The notes under the pieces: generated by a model
The model's database searches: none
Seen by the model: only the letters and a program-made list of their open reading frames with translations
What the model was told of the DNA's origin: nothing
From: Robertkochia aurantiaca
Lineage (GTDB): Bacteria > Bacteroidota > Bacteroidia > Flavobacteriales > Flavobacteriaceae
NCBI RefSeq assembly: GCF_020166495.1
Contig: NZ_JAINZS010000005.1
Location: forward strand, 496,001-560,000
Reading direction: 5' to 3'
Length of the DNA: 64,000 bases
In this document: positions 27,067 to 37,534 of the stretch, piece after piece
How the letters are laid out: every line of letters starts with the position of its first letter
How positions within the stretch are numbered: position 1 is the first letter of the stretch
Program-made: the position numbers and the translations under genes

Positions 27067-27876
27067 CTAAAGAAATTCTGCCATTTGGCGTTGCAGTTGC
27101 TGGGCAGCTTCCCTGGCTTTGCTATCAAAATCATCTCCCTGCCCGGCATAAATGATCCCTCTGGATGAATTCACCAGCAATCCAACCTTTTCATTCAGGC
27201 CATACCGGCAAACATCTTCCAGGCTTCCTCCCTGAGCCCCCACTCCGGGCACCAGTAAAAAGCTGTCGGGAACGACCTTTCTGATCTTCCTGAAATAGTC
27301 TGCTTTGGTCGCGCCAACGACATACATCAGTCGTTCGCTGTGCTTATACGTTTGGGAAGTTTCCAATACCTTTTGATAGAGAGGAACCCCTTCGACACTT
27401 TCGGTCTGCAGGTCGAAAGCCCCGGGGTTAGATGTCAGGGCCAGAAGAATAGTATGCTTGTTTTCAAATTCCAGAAAAGGCTCAACCGAGTCTCTGCCCA
27501 TATAGGGTGCTACCGTAATGGAATCAAAATTCAGATCTTCCAGGAAAGCGCGGGCGTACATATTTGCCGTATTTCCGATATCACCCCTCTTTGCATCAGC
27601 TATGGTAAATATCTCAGGATATCTTTCATTCAGGTAGTCGATAGTCTTTTTTAAAGACTCCCAGCCTTTCAGTCCCAAAGCTTCATAAAAAGCCATATTG
27701 GGTTTGTAAGCCACAGCCAGGTCATGGGTAGCATCGATAATGCGTTTATTGAATGAAAAAACAGGATCGTCTTCCTTCAGCAGAAAACCGGGAATTTTTT
27801 CCGGATCTGTATCCAGTCCGATACATAAAAAAGAAGATTTTTTCCTGATAGCAGCGGTAAGCTGATCGTTGGTCAT
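27067..27876 (-). CDS. pyrF: Orotidine 5'-phosphate decarboxylase
   Basis: A 269-residue decarboxylase that makes UMP from OMP, the last step of pyrimidine synthesis. It is the longer type 2 form. Catalytic residues lie in [12 protein letters not shown] (Lys and Asp of the DxKxxD motif), and the phosphate-binding end is [10 protein letters not shown]. The gene ends three bases before the metal-receptor gene begins on the same strand, and prfA is just upstream, so pyrF, the receptor and perhaps the hydrolase may share transcription. Confidence 0.95.
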   Translation of the reverse strand: MTNDQLTAAIRKKSSFLCIGLDTDPEKIPGFLLKEDDPVFSFNKRIIDATHDLAVAYKPNMAFYEALGLKGWESLKKTIDYLNERYPEIFTIADAKRGDIGNTANMYARAFLEDLNFDSITVAPYMGRDSVEPFLEFENKHTILLALTSNPGAFDLQTESVEGVPLYQKVLETSQTYKHSERLMYVVGATKADYFRKIRKVVPDSFLLVPGVGAQGGSLEDVCRYGLNEKVGLLVNSSRGIIYAGQGDDFDSKAREAAQQLQRQMAEFL

Positions 27877-27924
27877 TGTTCAATGTATTTACAGTCGCCT
27901 GAACAGCGAAATGTTTAAGGCATA

Positions 27925-29001
<1,077 letters not shown>

Positions 29002-29070
29002 AATCTTGATCTGAATAAGGACCCAAATTTACGATAATTTGAACACATCACTATAGCACCCGTACATTCT

Positions 29071-29089
29071 TGAACATTATTCATGTTCA
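29071..29089. promoter_or_regulatory. Inverted repeat between the Rieske gene and prfA
   Basis: TGAACAT (29071-29077) and ATGTTCA (29083-29089) are perfect arms with a 5-base spacer. It could be a protein-binding site for prfA control or a weak terminator for the Rieske gene; no T-run follows, so a binding site is slightly favoured. Confidence 0.3.
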
Positions 29090-29118
29090 GAAAGATAAGC
29101 AGATTTACAGGGGCTGCA

Positions 29119-29577
29119 TCAGGGATTAAATACGCGAAGAGTATTACCGCTGAGTTCTGTCTGGTAGATCAGTAAGGTATTTGTGGTTATGTCATTGACC
29201 GGTTTCCCCTGCAGATCAAAACGGGAACCATGCACATCACACCAAAAACGTTCTGTGTTATTGACGCGATCATAAACGATCTGGTAATTACCCTCATGAG
29301 GACATCTTCGTGTAGCAGCAACAAAATCACCTGCCAGATTACGCACTACTACGGTTTCATTCATGATGATGTACCCTCCGGGTTCCTGAAGAGGCTCGGC
29401 ATCCTGAGAAGACAGATCGATTGTAAAATCTAATTCATTTTCAGATGTCGGATCCTCAACCTGGTCTTCCGGCTGTCCGGATGTATCACCTGCAGGCGAA
29501 CTGCAGGCAGCACAGGGAAGAATCAGAGCCAGCGCGGCTGCAGAACCCAGTGAACGTAAAAAATCTTTCCTTTCCAT
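29119..29577 (-). CDS. Rieske [2Fe-2S] lipoprotein
   Basis: A 152-residue protein with an N-terminal signal; Cys residues near 22-25 (PCAACSS) suggest a lipobox. An acidic linker (~30-50) precedes a Rieske domain (about 52-151) with both cluster boxes, CPH (Cys92, His94) and CDVHGS (Cys113, His116). The second box is not followed by the usual extra disulphide of cytochrome bc1 Rieske proteins, so it is probably a soluble-type electron carrier or an oxygenase ferredoxin-like domain outside the cytoplasm. No partner oxidase gene is next to it. Confidence 0.88.
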   Translation of the reverse strand: MERKDFLRSLGSAAALALILPCAACSSPAGDTSGQPEDQVEDPTSENELDFTIDLSSQDAEPLQEPGGYIIMNETVVVRNLAGDFVAATRRCPHEGNYQIVYDRVNNTERFWCDVHGSRFDLQGKPVNDITTNTLLIYQTELSGNTLRVFNP

Positions 29578-29650
29578 AAGAGGTTAACTAAAAGAGTTGC
29601 TTGGGGTTAAAGTTTTTTAAATATAGTGATTTATGGTTTTTGAAGGCATT

Positions 29651-29679
29651 AAAAAAGGCCTTCCCGATGGAAAGGCCTT
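29651..29679 (-). terminator. Rho-independent terminator of the ribonucleotide reductase gene's downstream region or Rieske leader
   Basis: The arms AAGGCC(TTCC) and GGAAAGGCCTT pair with one bulge. On the minus strand six T follow. It lies 23 bases after the nrdJ stop (29702), so it ends the nrdJ transcript. Confidence 0.8.
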
Positions 29680-29701
29680 ATATTCATATATATTCAGTGA
29701 T

Positions 29702-32254
29702 TTAGCCGCATTTGGATGAACCGCAATCTTTACAGGTCAGACATCCCTCCTGATAAACCAGGTTCTGCCCCTTACAATTCGAGCACTGCTGCCCTTTGAT
29801 GGCTGTGCCATCAGGAACGTACCTCTTAAGCGCTCTTACAACCCCGTTCTTCCAGGTATTGATAGACTCGCTGTCAAGCTGCAGGCTGTTTATGAGATCA
29901 ACGATCTTCTCAATAGGCATCCCGTGTCTCAGAGTACTTGATATCAGTTTCGCGTAGTTCCAGTACTCCGGATCGAATTTATGCGAAAGGCCTTCGATGG
30001 TGGTCTTGTACCCTCTCTTATTGGCAAACTGAAAATCATAACGGCTGCTTCCGTCTTCATTTCTATTCTTGATAATCCAGCCTTTTTCAACAGAACGAGG
30101 TAATAGTATCCCGTCTTCATCATCAGAAAGTCCTGTGAACACTTCATAAGGCTTGTTATCGATCAATCCGATAAAGGCGATCCATTTTTCCTTATTATTC
30201 TGGAAACGAACCACGTCTGCCTCCAGGCCCTGAGGTCTCTTGGTCGGGAATTCGGTTAGCATTTCCTGCTCTTCCTTTTCTTCCTTCTTGTTTGAAATCA
30301 GTACACCACTGCGCGAACCGTCACGATAAACCGTCACTCCTTTACATCCTGCTTTCCAGGCTTCAAGGTAAAGTTTGCCTACCAACTCTTCATTTACATC
30401 ATTCGGCAGGTTGATGGTTACACTGATCGAATGATCAACCCATTTTTGCACCTGCCCCTGAAGACGAACCTTACTCAGCCAGTCAACATCATTTGATGTA
30501 GCTTTATAATAGGGAGAAGCCTTTACGATCTTATCGAGTTCCTGGCTGCTGTATTTCTTATCAGGATCATACCCGTTCACGGTCATCCATTCCTTGAACT
30601 TGTGATGGAAAACCACGTATTCTTCCCAGCTGTCACCAACCTCATCTACAAAATCCACATGTACATCTTTATCGTTGGGATTTACCTTTCTTCTTCGTTT
30701 ATAAACTGGAAGGAAAACAGGCTCAATACCCGAGGTGGTCTGAGTCATCAGACTGGTGGTTCCGGTTGGGGCGATCGTAAGAAGTGCGATATTTCTTCTT
30801 CCGTGCTCCAGCATTTTATAATAAAGTTCACTGTCTGCTTCCTTGAGTCGCAGAATGAACGGATTATTCTTTTCACGCTCGGCGTCAAAGATCTCAAATG
30901 GTCCGCGTTCAGCGGCCAGATCAACCGACCCGCCATAAGCCTGAAGAGCCAGGGTTTTATGAACCTCAACTGAGAAAGCAGTGGCTTCCTCGCTTCCGTA
31001 TTGCATATTCAAAGCGGCCAGCATATCTCCTTCGGCGGTAATTCCTATTCCTGTACGACGACCGTTTAACGCTTTTTCACGAATATTCTCCCACAGTCTG
31101 CGCTCTACACCTTTGACCTCATCTCCTTCAGGATCATCATTGATCTTCTTCAGAATGTTATCGATCTTCTCCAGCTCCAGGTCAATGATATCATCCATGA
31201 TTCGCTGAGCAGCACGAGCGTGCTTTTTGAAAAGCTCAAAATCAAAGCTGGCCTTTTTCGTAAACGGATTTCTCACATAAGAGAACAGGTTGATAGCCAG
31301 CAGACGACAGGAGTCGTACGGACACAGAGGGATTTCTCCACAAGGATTGGTCGAAACTGTAGTATAACCAAGATCGGCATAGCAATCCGGCACCGATTCG
31401 CGTATAATGGTATCCCAGAACAGGATACCCGGCTCGGCAGATTTCCAGGCATTGTGCACGATCTTATCCCATAGCTTCCGGGCATTGATATCTTTGCTGA
31501 CCTTTGGATTATCGCTCAAAACAGGGAATTTCTGAGTATAGTCTACCCCTTTGTCTACCGCCTGCATAAAGCCATCGTCGATCCTTACCGAAACGTTGGC
31601 TCCGGTTACCTTACCCTGTTCCATTTTAGCATCGATGAAATCTTCGGCATCGGGGTGATTAATAGATACCGAGAGCATCAGAGCTCCCCTTCTCCCGTCT
31701 TGAGCAACCTCCCTGGTTGAATTGGAGAAACGCTCCATAAAAGGAACCAGCCCGGTTGAGGTGAGAGCGGAGTTTTTCACGGCAGAGCCTTTCGGACGAA
31801 TGTGTGAAAGGTCATGCCCCACGCCTCCCCTTCGTTTCATAAGCTGCACCTGCTCCTGGTCGATCTTCATAATGCCTCCGTAAGAATCTGAATCCCCTGC
31901 ATTACCGATAACAAAACAGTTCGAAAGCGAGGCGATCTGAAACGGATTTCCTATTCCAGCCATGGGACTTCCCTGCGGAACGATATAGGTAAATCCTTTT
32001 ATGAGGTCATACACCTCATCTTCGCTCATCGGGTTCGCATACCGCGCTTCGATTCGTGCGATCTCACCAGCGATTCGCCTGTGCATATCGTCGGGGGTTA
32101 ACTCGTAAAGATTCCCGTCAGAATCTTTCAGAGCGTACTTATTCATCCAGACCCGTGCGGCCAGGTCATCGCCTTTGAAGTATTCCAGGGCTGCCTGGTA
32201 CACCTCATCAGGCGTATACGTTTTTTCAGGTATAACTGTAGTGACAGATGGCAT
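29702..32254 (-). CDS. nrdJ: Class II (adenosylcobalamin) ribonucleotide reductase
   Basis: An 850-residue B12-dependent enzyme that reduces ribonucleoside di- or triphosphates to deoxy forms, oxygen-independent. Signature blocks: SNCFV (first redox Cys), STNPCGEIPL (thiyl-radical Cys and Glu), TGTTSLM, and GVTVYRDGSRSGVL. The C-terminal tail has CSNC and CLTCKDCGSSKCG, a Cys-rich zinc-type module (~826-849) seen in this long NrdJ group. It stands alone with a 237-base AT-rich leader. With icmF nearby, B12 availability would affect both. Confidence 0.95.
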   Translation of the reverse strand: MPSVTTVIPEKTYTPDEVYQAALEYFKGDDLAARVWMNKYALKDSDGNLYELTPDDMHRRIAGEIARIEARYANPMSEDEVYDLIKGFTYIVPQGSPMAGIGNPFQIASLSNCFVIGNAGDSDSYGGIMKIDQEQVQLMKRRGGVGHDLSHIRPKGSAVKNSALTSTGLVPFMERFSNSTREVAQDGRRGALMLSVSINHPDAEDFIDAKMEQGKVTGANVSVRIDDGFMQAVDKGVDYTQKFPVLSDNPKVSKDINARKLWDKIVHNAWKSAEPGILFWDTIIRESVPDCYADLGYTTVSTNPCGEIPLCPYDSCRLLAINLFSYVRNPFTKKASFDFELFKKHARAAQRIMDDIIDLELEKIDNILKKINDDPEGDEVKGVERRLWENIREKALNGRRTGIGITAEGDMLAALNMQYGSEEATAFSVEVHKTLALQAYGGSVDLAAERGPFEIFDAEREKNNPFILRLKEADSELYYKMLEHGRRNIALLTIAPTGTTSLMTQTTSGIEPVFLPVYKRRRKVNPNDKDVHVDFVDEVGDSWEEYVVFHHKFKEWMTVNGYDPDKKYSSQELDKIVKASPYYKATSNDVDWLSKVRLQGQVQKWVDHSISVTINLPNDVNEELVGKLYLEAWKAGCKGVTVYRDGSRSGVLISNKKEEKEEQEMLTEFPTKRPQGLEADVVRFQNNKEKWIAFIGLIDNKPYEVFTGLSDDEDGILLPRSVEKGWIIKNRNEDGSSRYDFQFANKRGYKTTIEGLSHKFDPEYWNYAKLISSTLRHGMPIEKIVDLINSLQLDSESINTWKNGVVRALKRYVPDGTAIKGQQCSNCKGQNLVYQEGCLTCKDCGSSKCG

Positions 32255-32491
32255 AGCAGTAATAAATTTTAAGAATTAGTAGTAAGCTTCACAATCGGAA
32301 ATAAAAGTAAATAAATCAGCAAACCGGTAGCTGTTAAAATAAAAAAAGTTATCAATAACAACTTGTTAATTAACTGATTTGCAATTAATTAAAATTCCAA
32401 GAAAAATGAAAAGTTTACAGAAACTTGCAACAATTGCAATTTTTCAGTAGTTAGAAAAGTGCTGTAAACAAAAAAGAAAAATCAACAAAAA
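32255..32491. other. AT-rich gap before nrdJ, two short palindromes
   Basis: 237 bases between purM (end) and nrdJ (start), both minus strand. It contains GTTAATTAAC (32365-32374, perfect palindrome) and the nearby GTTATCAATAAC (32348-32359, 5-bp arms). I looked for a cobalamin-riboswitch B12 box and saw none. The palindromes are possible repressor sites; no NrdR-box pair was recognised. Confidence 0.35.
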
Positions 32492-33673
32492 TCAGGCATA
32501 TTCGAAAGTACCAAACTCGCTGTCTATGGTAAGCCCCTTTTGATCAGCTGCTTCAACACGACCCACTATTTTCGCCGGCACATTAAAAGATTCTGAAATC
32601 CCGATTATCTCCTCTGCGGTCTTCGGGTCTGTATAGATCTCCATACGGTGACCGCAATTGAATACCTGGTACATTTCTTTCCATCCGGTACCCGATTCAT
32701 TTTGGATCAGTCTGAAAAGCGGGGGAACTTCGAACATCTGGTCTTTCACCACGTGATGGTCACCTATGAAATGTAGAATCTTGGTCTGAGCACCACCACT
32801 GCAATGCACCATCCCGTCGATCTTTTCCACACCTACCTTGTCAAGAACCGCCTTTATTACAGGGGCATAGGTTCGGGTGGGCGAAAGCACCAGTTTTCCG
32901 GCATCGATCGGGGCATCCTCAACCTTCCCGGTCAGAGACATGCTGCCTGAGTAGATCAGGTCGCCGGGTACGCTATGGTCATAACTTTCAGGATATTTTG
33001 AGGCCAGTTCTTTATGAAACACATCATGCCTGGCAGAAGTCAGACCATTACTACCCATTCCTCCGTTATAACCATTCTCATAGGTAGCCTGTCCGAAAGA
33101 AGCCAGCCCGACGATTACATTACCCGGTTTGATACGGGCGTTATCGATCACTTTCTTCCGGGGCATTCGCGCGGTCACTGTGGAATCAACGATAATAGTA
33201 CGAACCAGGTCCCCCACATCGGCAGTTTCACCTCCGGTCGAATAGATATTCACTCCAAACTCTCTGAGCTCTGCGATGAGCTCCTCTGTACCGTTGATGA
33301 TCGCCGCGATCACTTCTCCCGGGATCAGATTCTTATTGCGGCCGATAGTCGAAGACAACATGATATTGTCTACAGCTCCCACGCACAAAAGATCATCGAT
33401 ATTCATGATCAGGGCATCCTGAGCAATTCCTTTCCAAACCGAAAGATCTCCGGTTTCCTTCCAGTACATATAGGCCAAAGATGACTTGGTACCGGCTCCA
33501 TCGGCATGCATGATGATACAATGGTCCTGGTCTCCGGTAAGGTAGTCCGGAACGATCTTGCAAAAAGCCTTCGGAAACAAGCCTTTATCGACATTTTCTA
33601 TCGCTTTGTGAACATCTTCTTTAGAGGCAGACACTCCACGCTGCGCATACCTTTTGCTGATCTCAGAACCCAT
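32492..33673 (-). CDS. purM: Phosphoribosylformylglycinamidine cyclo-ligase (AIR synthetase)
   Basis: A 393-residue PurM of the Bacteroidota type; it uses ATP to close FGAM into aminoimidazole ribonucleotide, step 5 of purine synthesis. The N-terminus MGSEISKRYAQRGVSASKEDV and ADGAGTKSSLAYM (nucleotide-binding loop) followed by INIDD-like MNIDDLLCVGA and YSTGGETADVGDL (GGETA) are diagnostic. The leader upstream carries strong RNA structure (33703-33735). Confidence 0.94.
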   Translation of the reverse strand: MGSEISKRYAQRGVSASKEDVHKAIENVDKGLFPKAFCKIVPDYLTGDQDHCIIMHADGAGTKSSLAYMYWKETGDLSVWKGIAQDALIMNIDDLLCVGAVDNIMLSSTIGRNKNLIPGEVIAAIINGTEELIAELREFGVNIYSTGGETADVGDLVRTIIVDSTVTARMPRKKVIDNARIKPGNVIVGLASFGQATYENGYNGGMGSNGLTSARHDVFHKELASKYPESYDHSVPGDLIYSGSMSLTGKVEDAPIDAGKLVLSPTRTYAPVIKAVLDKVGVEKIDGMVHCSGGAQTKILHFIGDHHVVKDQMFEVPPLFRLIQNESGTGWKEMYQVFNCGHRMEIYTDPKTAEEIIGISESFNVPAKIVGRVEAADQKGLTIDSEFGTFEYA

Positions 33674-33702
33674 AAAATGAAAGTTTGCACAAAAATAGCC
33701 AT

Positions 33703-33834
33703 AAAAGAAAAGCGCACAAACAAAAGTTTGTGCGCCTCCGAGAGTTTTACCTCTCTTACCCCTTTGGTGATCTTTACAGCTCTCACGAATCCCGCTTTAA
33801 GCTGATCAAAATCACACGATTAAATTGATTAATA
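33703..33834 (-). ncRNA. Structured leader or small RNA before purM with an intrinsic terminator
   Basis: Reading on the minus strand from a -7 match TATATTTG (33848-33841): a stem GAGAG...CTCTC, then a perfect 10-bp hairpin GCGCACAAAC/GTTTGTGCGC (33712-33735, loop of four) and TTTTCTTTT. That is a complete intrinsic terminator about 30 bases before the purM ATG. Either it ends a glnN-derived or separate ~125-base RNA, or it is an attenuator of purM. The sequence between ~33740 and 33834 shows other small stems (GTGA...TCAC). I could not match it to a named family; a short frame GTG at 33786 runs through it but looks like chance. Confidence 0.5.
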
Positions 33835-33977
33835 GCATTTCAAATATAGCTATTAGATCGAAACAGATAGAGCTCAACCGCTGATTTACAGGTAGTTTTA
33901 TTCACATTTCGACAAATTCGATAAAAAATCAGACCAAGAACAATTGCCTTAATTTCTATACCGAAATAAGCGGTATT

Positions 33978-36164
33978 TTATCGAGTGAACAACAATTCCC
34001 TGTACTTGGTGAGCGGCCATATATCATCGTCTACCAGCAGTTCCAGCTTGTCACAGTGGTAACGTATCTCATCGAAGTAAGGCAACACCTTAGTGCAATA
34101 AGCATCGGCTCGCTCCTGAGCCTCTTCTATCTTATTGGCTTCTCGACGCTCATTGATCATCTTATTGATGCGTGAATTGATCTCAGCGATATGGGTTGAG
34201 ATCGCCTCGATCAGATCGAGCTGCTCTCCGGCCAGTTCTTTGAAACGGTCGCTGAAGATCTCTTTCAGACCCTCCACATTATCGATGAGGGTGTTCTGGT
34301 ACTTAATAGCTGTCGGGATCACATGGTTTCTTGCGATGTCACCCAACACACGACCTTCGATCTGCACCTTCATGGCGTATTCTTCAAGCTCTATCTCGTG
34401 ACGGGCTTTAACCTCAGTTTCGCTCATGACTTTCATCTCTTCATACAAATCGATGGCTTTCTTCGAAACTCCGGCTTTAAGCGCTACCGGCGTTGTTTTG
34501 TTATTGCTTAGTCCGCGTTTCTCTGCCTCTTTTTCCCATTCTTCACTGTACCCATCTCCCTCGAAACGTATACGCTTGGAAGACTTGATGTATTCGCGAA
34601 GCACATTGAAGATCGCTTCATCTTTCTTCAGTCCTTTTCCTTTAATCAGCGCATCGACCTCCTGCTTGAATTCTTTCAATTGTTTAGCCATAACCGTATT
34701 AAGTACAGTCATAGGTTTGGCACAGTTCGATTTCGAACCTACCGCACGAAGCTCGAATTTATTACCGGTAAAGGCAAAAGGTGAGGTTCTGTTCCTGTCG
34801 GTATTGTCAAGTAAAATTTCAGGAATCTTCCCTACTACATTTAATTTAAGCTCTGTTTTTTCCTTAGGCGACAACTTACCTTTCGACACATCTTCGAGTT
34901 CGTCAAGCACTTTGGTGAGCTGTGAACCTATGAAGACCGAAATAATGGCAGGAGGAGCCTCATTGGCACCCAGCCTGTGATCGTTGGTAGCCGAAGCGAT
35001 GGAGGCACGAAGAAGCTCTTCATTGTCGTTTACAGCCTTGATGGTATTGATGAAAAAGGTAAGAAACTGCAGGTTCTTCATCGGTGTTTTACCAGGGCTT
35101 AACAGGTTGCTGCCCGTATCTGTCGACAGCGACCAGTTATTATGTTTCCCGGATCCGTTGATGCCGGCAAAAGGCTTTTCATGAAATAACACCTTGAAGT
35201 TATGACGGTCTGCCACTTTATCCATCACATCCATCAGCAACGAATTGTGATCGACTGCCAGGTTCGCCTCCTCAAAGATCGGAGCCAGCTCGAACTGATT
35301 GGGAGCCACCTCGTTGTGTCTTGTTTTGACTGGAATTCCCAAAGCCATACATTCCTGCTCCAGATCCCGCATATAATTCAGTACACGTCCGGGAATAGAT
35401 CCGAAATAATGGTCATCCAGCTGTTGCCCTTTGGCGGCAGCGTGACCTAATAACGTTCTTCCGGCCTGCACAATATCAGGGCGGGAATAGGCGAGCGCCT
35501 TATCTACCAGGAAGTATTCCTGTTCCCATCCCAGAGTTGCATATACCTTACTTACATTCTTATCAAAATACTTGGCTACAGCCGTCGCATGAGTATCGAC
35601 AGCCTGAAGAGCCCTCAATAAAGGAGCTTTGTTATCAAGCGCTTCTCCCGTATAGGAAACAAAAACCGTGGGGATACATAAGGTGGTCCCGTAAATAAAT
35701 GCAGGAGAGGTCGGATCCCAGGCGGTGTAGCCCCTGGCTTCGAATGTATTCCTTATTCCTCCGTGCGGAAAACTTGAAGCATCGGGCTCCTGCTGCACCA
35801 GCTGATCGCCTCCGAATTTTTCGACTGCCTGTGAATTAGACACAGGCTCAAAAAAAGCATCATGTTTTTCTGCTGTTGAGCCCGTCAATGGCTGAAACCA
35901 GTGCGTATAATGCGTGGCCCCTTTAGATATTGCCCAGTTTTTCATGGCTGCCGCTATTTCATCGGCCAGTTTTCGGTCAATAGTACCTCTCCCCTGGGTC
36001 ACCTCAAGTACGTTTTTGAGGGCCTCCTTAGACATATACTGCCTCATTACTATTTCACTGAAAACATTGCTCCCGAAAACCTCAGAGCGCATGCCTCTTG
36101 ACACCACTTCCACAGGCTTCCTGGAAAAGGTCTCACTTAAGGCGTCGAATCGAATTCTTGACAT
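33978..36164 (-). CDS. glnN: Type III glutamine synthetase
   Basis: A 728-residue glutamine synthetase of the large GSIII class, common in Bacteroidota and cyanobacteria; it makes glutamine from glutamate, ammonia and ATP. The beta-grasp start is followed by catalytic-core motifs such as GWEQEYFLVD, RHNEVAPNQFELAPIFEEAN and GINGSGKHNNWS, and the GSIII-specific long C-terminal helical region (VEGLKEIFSDRFKEL). It is divergent from the type II enzyme with 263 bases between them, so both may share control. Having both classes is common in this phylum. Confidence 0.95.
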   Translation of the reverse strand: MSRIRFDALSETFSRKPVEVVSRGMRSEVFGSNVFSEIVMRQYMSKEALKNVLEVTQGRGTIDRKLADEIAAAMKNWAISKGATHYTHWFQPLTGSTAEKHDAFFEPVSNSQAVEKFGGDQLVQQEPDASSFPHGGIRNTFEARGYTAWDPTSPAFIYGTTLCIPTVFVSYTGEALDNKAPLLRALQAVDTHATAVAKYFDKNVSKVYATLGWEQEYFLVDKALAYSRPDIVQAGRTLLGHAAAKGQQLDDHYFGSIPGRVLNYMRDLEQECMALGIPVKTRHNEVAPNQFELAPIFEEANLAVDHNSLLMDVMDKVADRHNFKVLFHEKPFAGINGSGKHNNWSLSTDTGSNLLSPGKTPMKNLQFLTFFINTIKAVNDNEELLRASIASATNDHRLGANEAPPAIISVFIGSQLTKVLDELEDVSKGKLSPKEKTELKLNVVGKIPEILLDNTDRNRTSPFAFTGNKFELRAVGSKSNCAKPMTVLNTVMAKQLKEFKQEVDALIKGKGLKKDEAIFNVLREYIKSSKRIRFEGDGYSEEWEKEAEKRGLSNNKTTPVALKAGVSKKAIDLYEEMKVMSETEVKARHEIELEEYAMKVQIEGRVLGDIARNHVIPTAIKYQNTLIDNVEGLKEIFSDRFKELAGEQLDLIEAISTHIAEINSRINKMINERREANKIEEAQERADAYCTKVLPYFDEIRYHCDKLELLVDDDIWPLTKYRELLFTR

Positions 36165-36289
36165 TTCTTACGTTTTAAAATGATTGGATTACAGCTTTGA
36201 ATTTACTAAAACTCATCGGTATTACCATAAAAAGAAAAATACCGCAGTAAAAATAATACTTTGTTGTTCAAAATTTGCAATAATTTTTG

Positions 36290-36389
36290 AACACCCCTAA
36301 TTAAAACAGGGTTGTTAATAATCATTTGATAATTATTGATCAATCACCCCTGTTTTAACACCCCTAAAATGAAAATTATTTTATTTTTG
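36290..36389. promoter_or_regulatory. Composite repeat between the two glutamine synthetase genes
   Basis: An 11-bp direct repeat AACACCCCTAA (36290-36300 and 36357-36367) encloses an inverted repeat TTAAAACAGGG (36301-36311) with CCCTGTTTTAA (36348-36358). At the centre is the palindrome ATTGATCAAT (36335-36344). A good -7 element TATTTTTG (36382-36389) for the type II gene lies just right of the second repeat, so the repeat sits around -30. The nested layout between divergent nitrogen genes looks like a regulator site. Confidence 0.5.
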
Positions 36390-36427
36390 CCCCAGAAATT
36401 ATTTCTTCTTAAAAATAAGACACTATT

Positions 36428-37456
36428 ATGAGTAAGGCGAAACTTGAGTACATCTGGCTGGATGGTTACACTCCAACGCAGGAATTACGCAGCAAAACAA
36501 AGATCGTAGATGATTTTGACGGCAAGCTTTCAAGCTGCCCTATCTGGTCTTTCGACGGAAGTTCAACCATGCAGGCCGAAGGAAACTCCTCAGACTGCCT
36601 GCTGAAACCGGTAGCTATCTATCCCGACCCGGAACGCAAGAACGGGTGGCTGGTCATGAATGAGGTTCTGAGTCCTGACGGAACACCGCACCCTTCAAAC
36701 GCCAGAGCACAGATCGATGATGATGATAACGATTTCTGGTTCGGGTTCGAGCAGGAATACTTCATCATGGATACGAAGACCGATCTTCCCCTTGGGTTCC
36801 CAAGAGGAGGCTTTCCCGGACCACAGGGACAATACTATTGTTCAGTAGGTGGTCGTTACACCTGGGGACGTAACCTGGTAGAGGAGCATCTTGATATTTG
36901 CCTGGAAGCAGGATTGAATATTGAAGGCATCAATCAGGAAGTGGCACCCGGACAATGGGAATTCCAAAACTTTGCCAAAGGAGCCAAGAAAGCAGGAGAT
37001 GAGATCTGGATCGCACGCTACCTTTTAAACCGTCTTACCGAAAAGTATGGTTACTATATAGAACTGCACCCGAAACCGGTACGTGGCGACTGGAACGGTT
37101 CAGGTATGCACGCCAATTTCTCGAACTCCACTCTGAGAAATGCAGGAAGTAAAGAGGTTTATGATGAGATCTGTGAAGCTTTCAGACCTGTGGCTTCCCA
37201 TCATATCGATGTGTACGGAGCTCACAATGACGAAAGACTTACCGGAAATCACGAGACCCAGTCTATCGATGAGTTCTCATACGGAATATCAGACCGTGGT
37301 GCATCGATAAGAATTCCGATCGCTACAGTTGAAAGCGGCTGGAAAGGTTGGCTGGAAGATCGCCGTCCGGCTTCAAATGCTGACCCATACAAGGTAGCAG
37401 GAAGAATCATCAAAACCGTTAAGGGAGTAGACAATGCCGTAATGGCCGACAAATAG
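36428..37456 (+). CDS. glnII: Type II (eukaryotic-like) glutamine synthetase
   Basis: A 342-residue GSII-class enzyme: beta-grasp IWLDGYTPTQELRSKT, catalytic WFGFEQEYFIMD, VAPGQWEFQ (Glu ligand), and NGSGMHANFS, with ERLTGNHETQSIDEFSYG at the C-terminal side. Same reaction as the divergent GSIII. The -7 element TATTTTTG at 36382-36389 precedes it; a strong terminator follows at 37496-37523. It is shorter than GSI (about 470) and matches the usual GSII length of 330-370. Confidence 0.95.
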   Translation: MSKAKLEYIWLDGYTPTQELRSKTKIVDDFDGKLSSCPIWSFDGSSTMQAEGNSSDCLLKPVAIYPDPERKNGWLVMNEVLSPDGTPHPSNARAQIDDDDNDFWFGFEQEYFIMDTKTDLPLGFPRGGFPGPQGQYYCSVGGRYTWGRNLVEEHLDICLEAGLNIEGINQEVAPGQWEFQNFAKGAKKAGDEIWIARYLLNRLTEKYGYYIELHPKPVRGDWNGSGMHANFSNSTLRNAGSKEVYDEICEAFRPVASHHIDVYGAHNDERLTGNHETQSIDEFSYGISDRGASIRIPIATVESGWKGWLEDRRPASNADPYKVAGRIIKTVKGVDNAVMADK

Positions 37457-37495
37457 AAACCGCCATAAGATTGAAGATTTAAGGTTTCACCAAGT

Positions 37496-37523
37496 AAAGC
37501 CATCCGGTTCACCGGGTGGCTTT
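37496..37523 (+). terminator. Rho-independent terminator of glnII
   Basis: A 12-bp stem AAAGCCATCCGG/CCGGGTGGCTTT with one T:G pair, loop TTCA, then TTCTTATTT. It lies 40 bases after the stop; the antiparallel side shares A-rich flanks, so it may also end the convergent exchanger gene. Confidence 0.85.
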
Positions 37524-37534
37524 CTTATTTCAGA

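Noticed and set aside
33598-33786. GTG-start frame through the purM leader
   Set aside because: It runs through the terminator hairpin and into purM in another frame; the structured RNA explains this DNA better.
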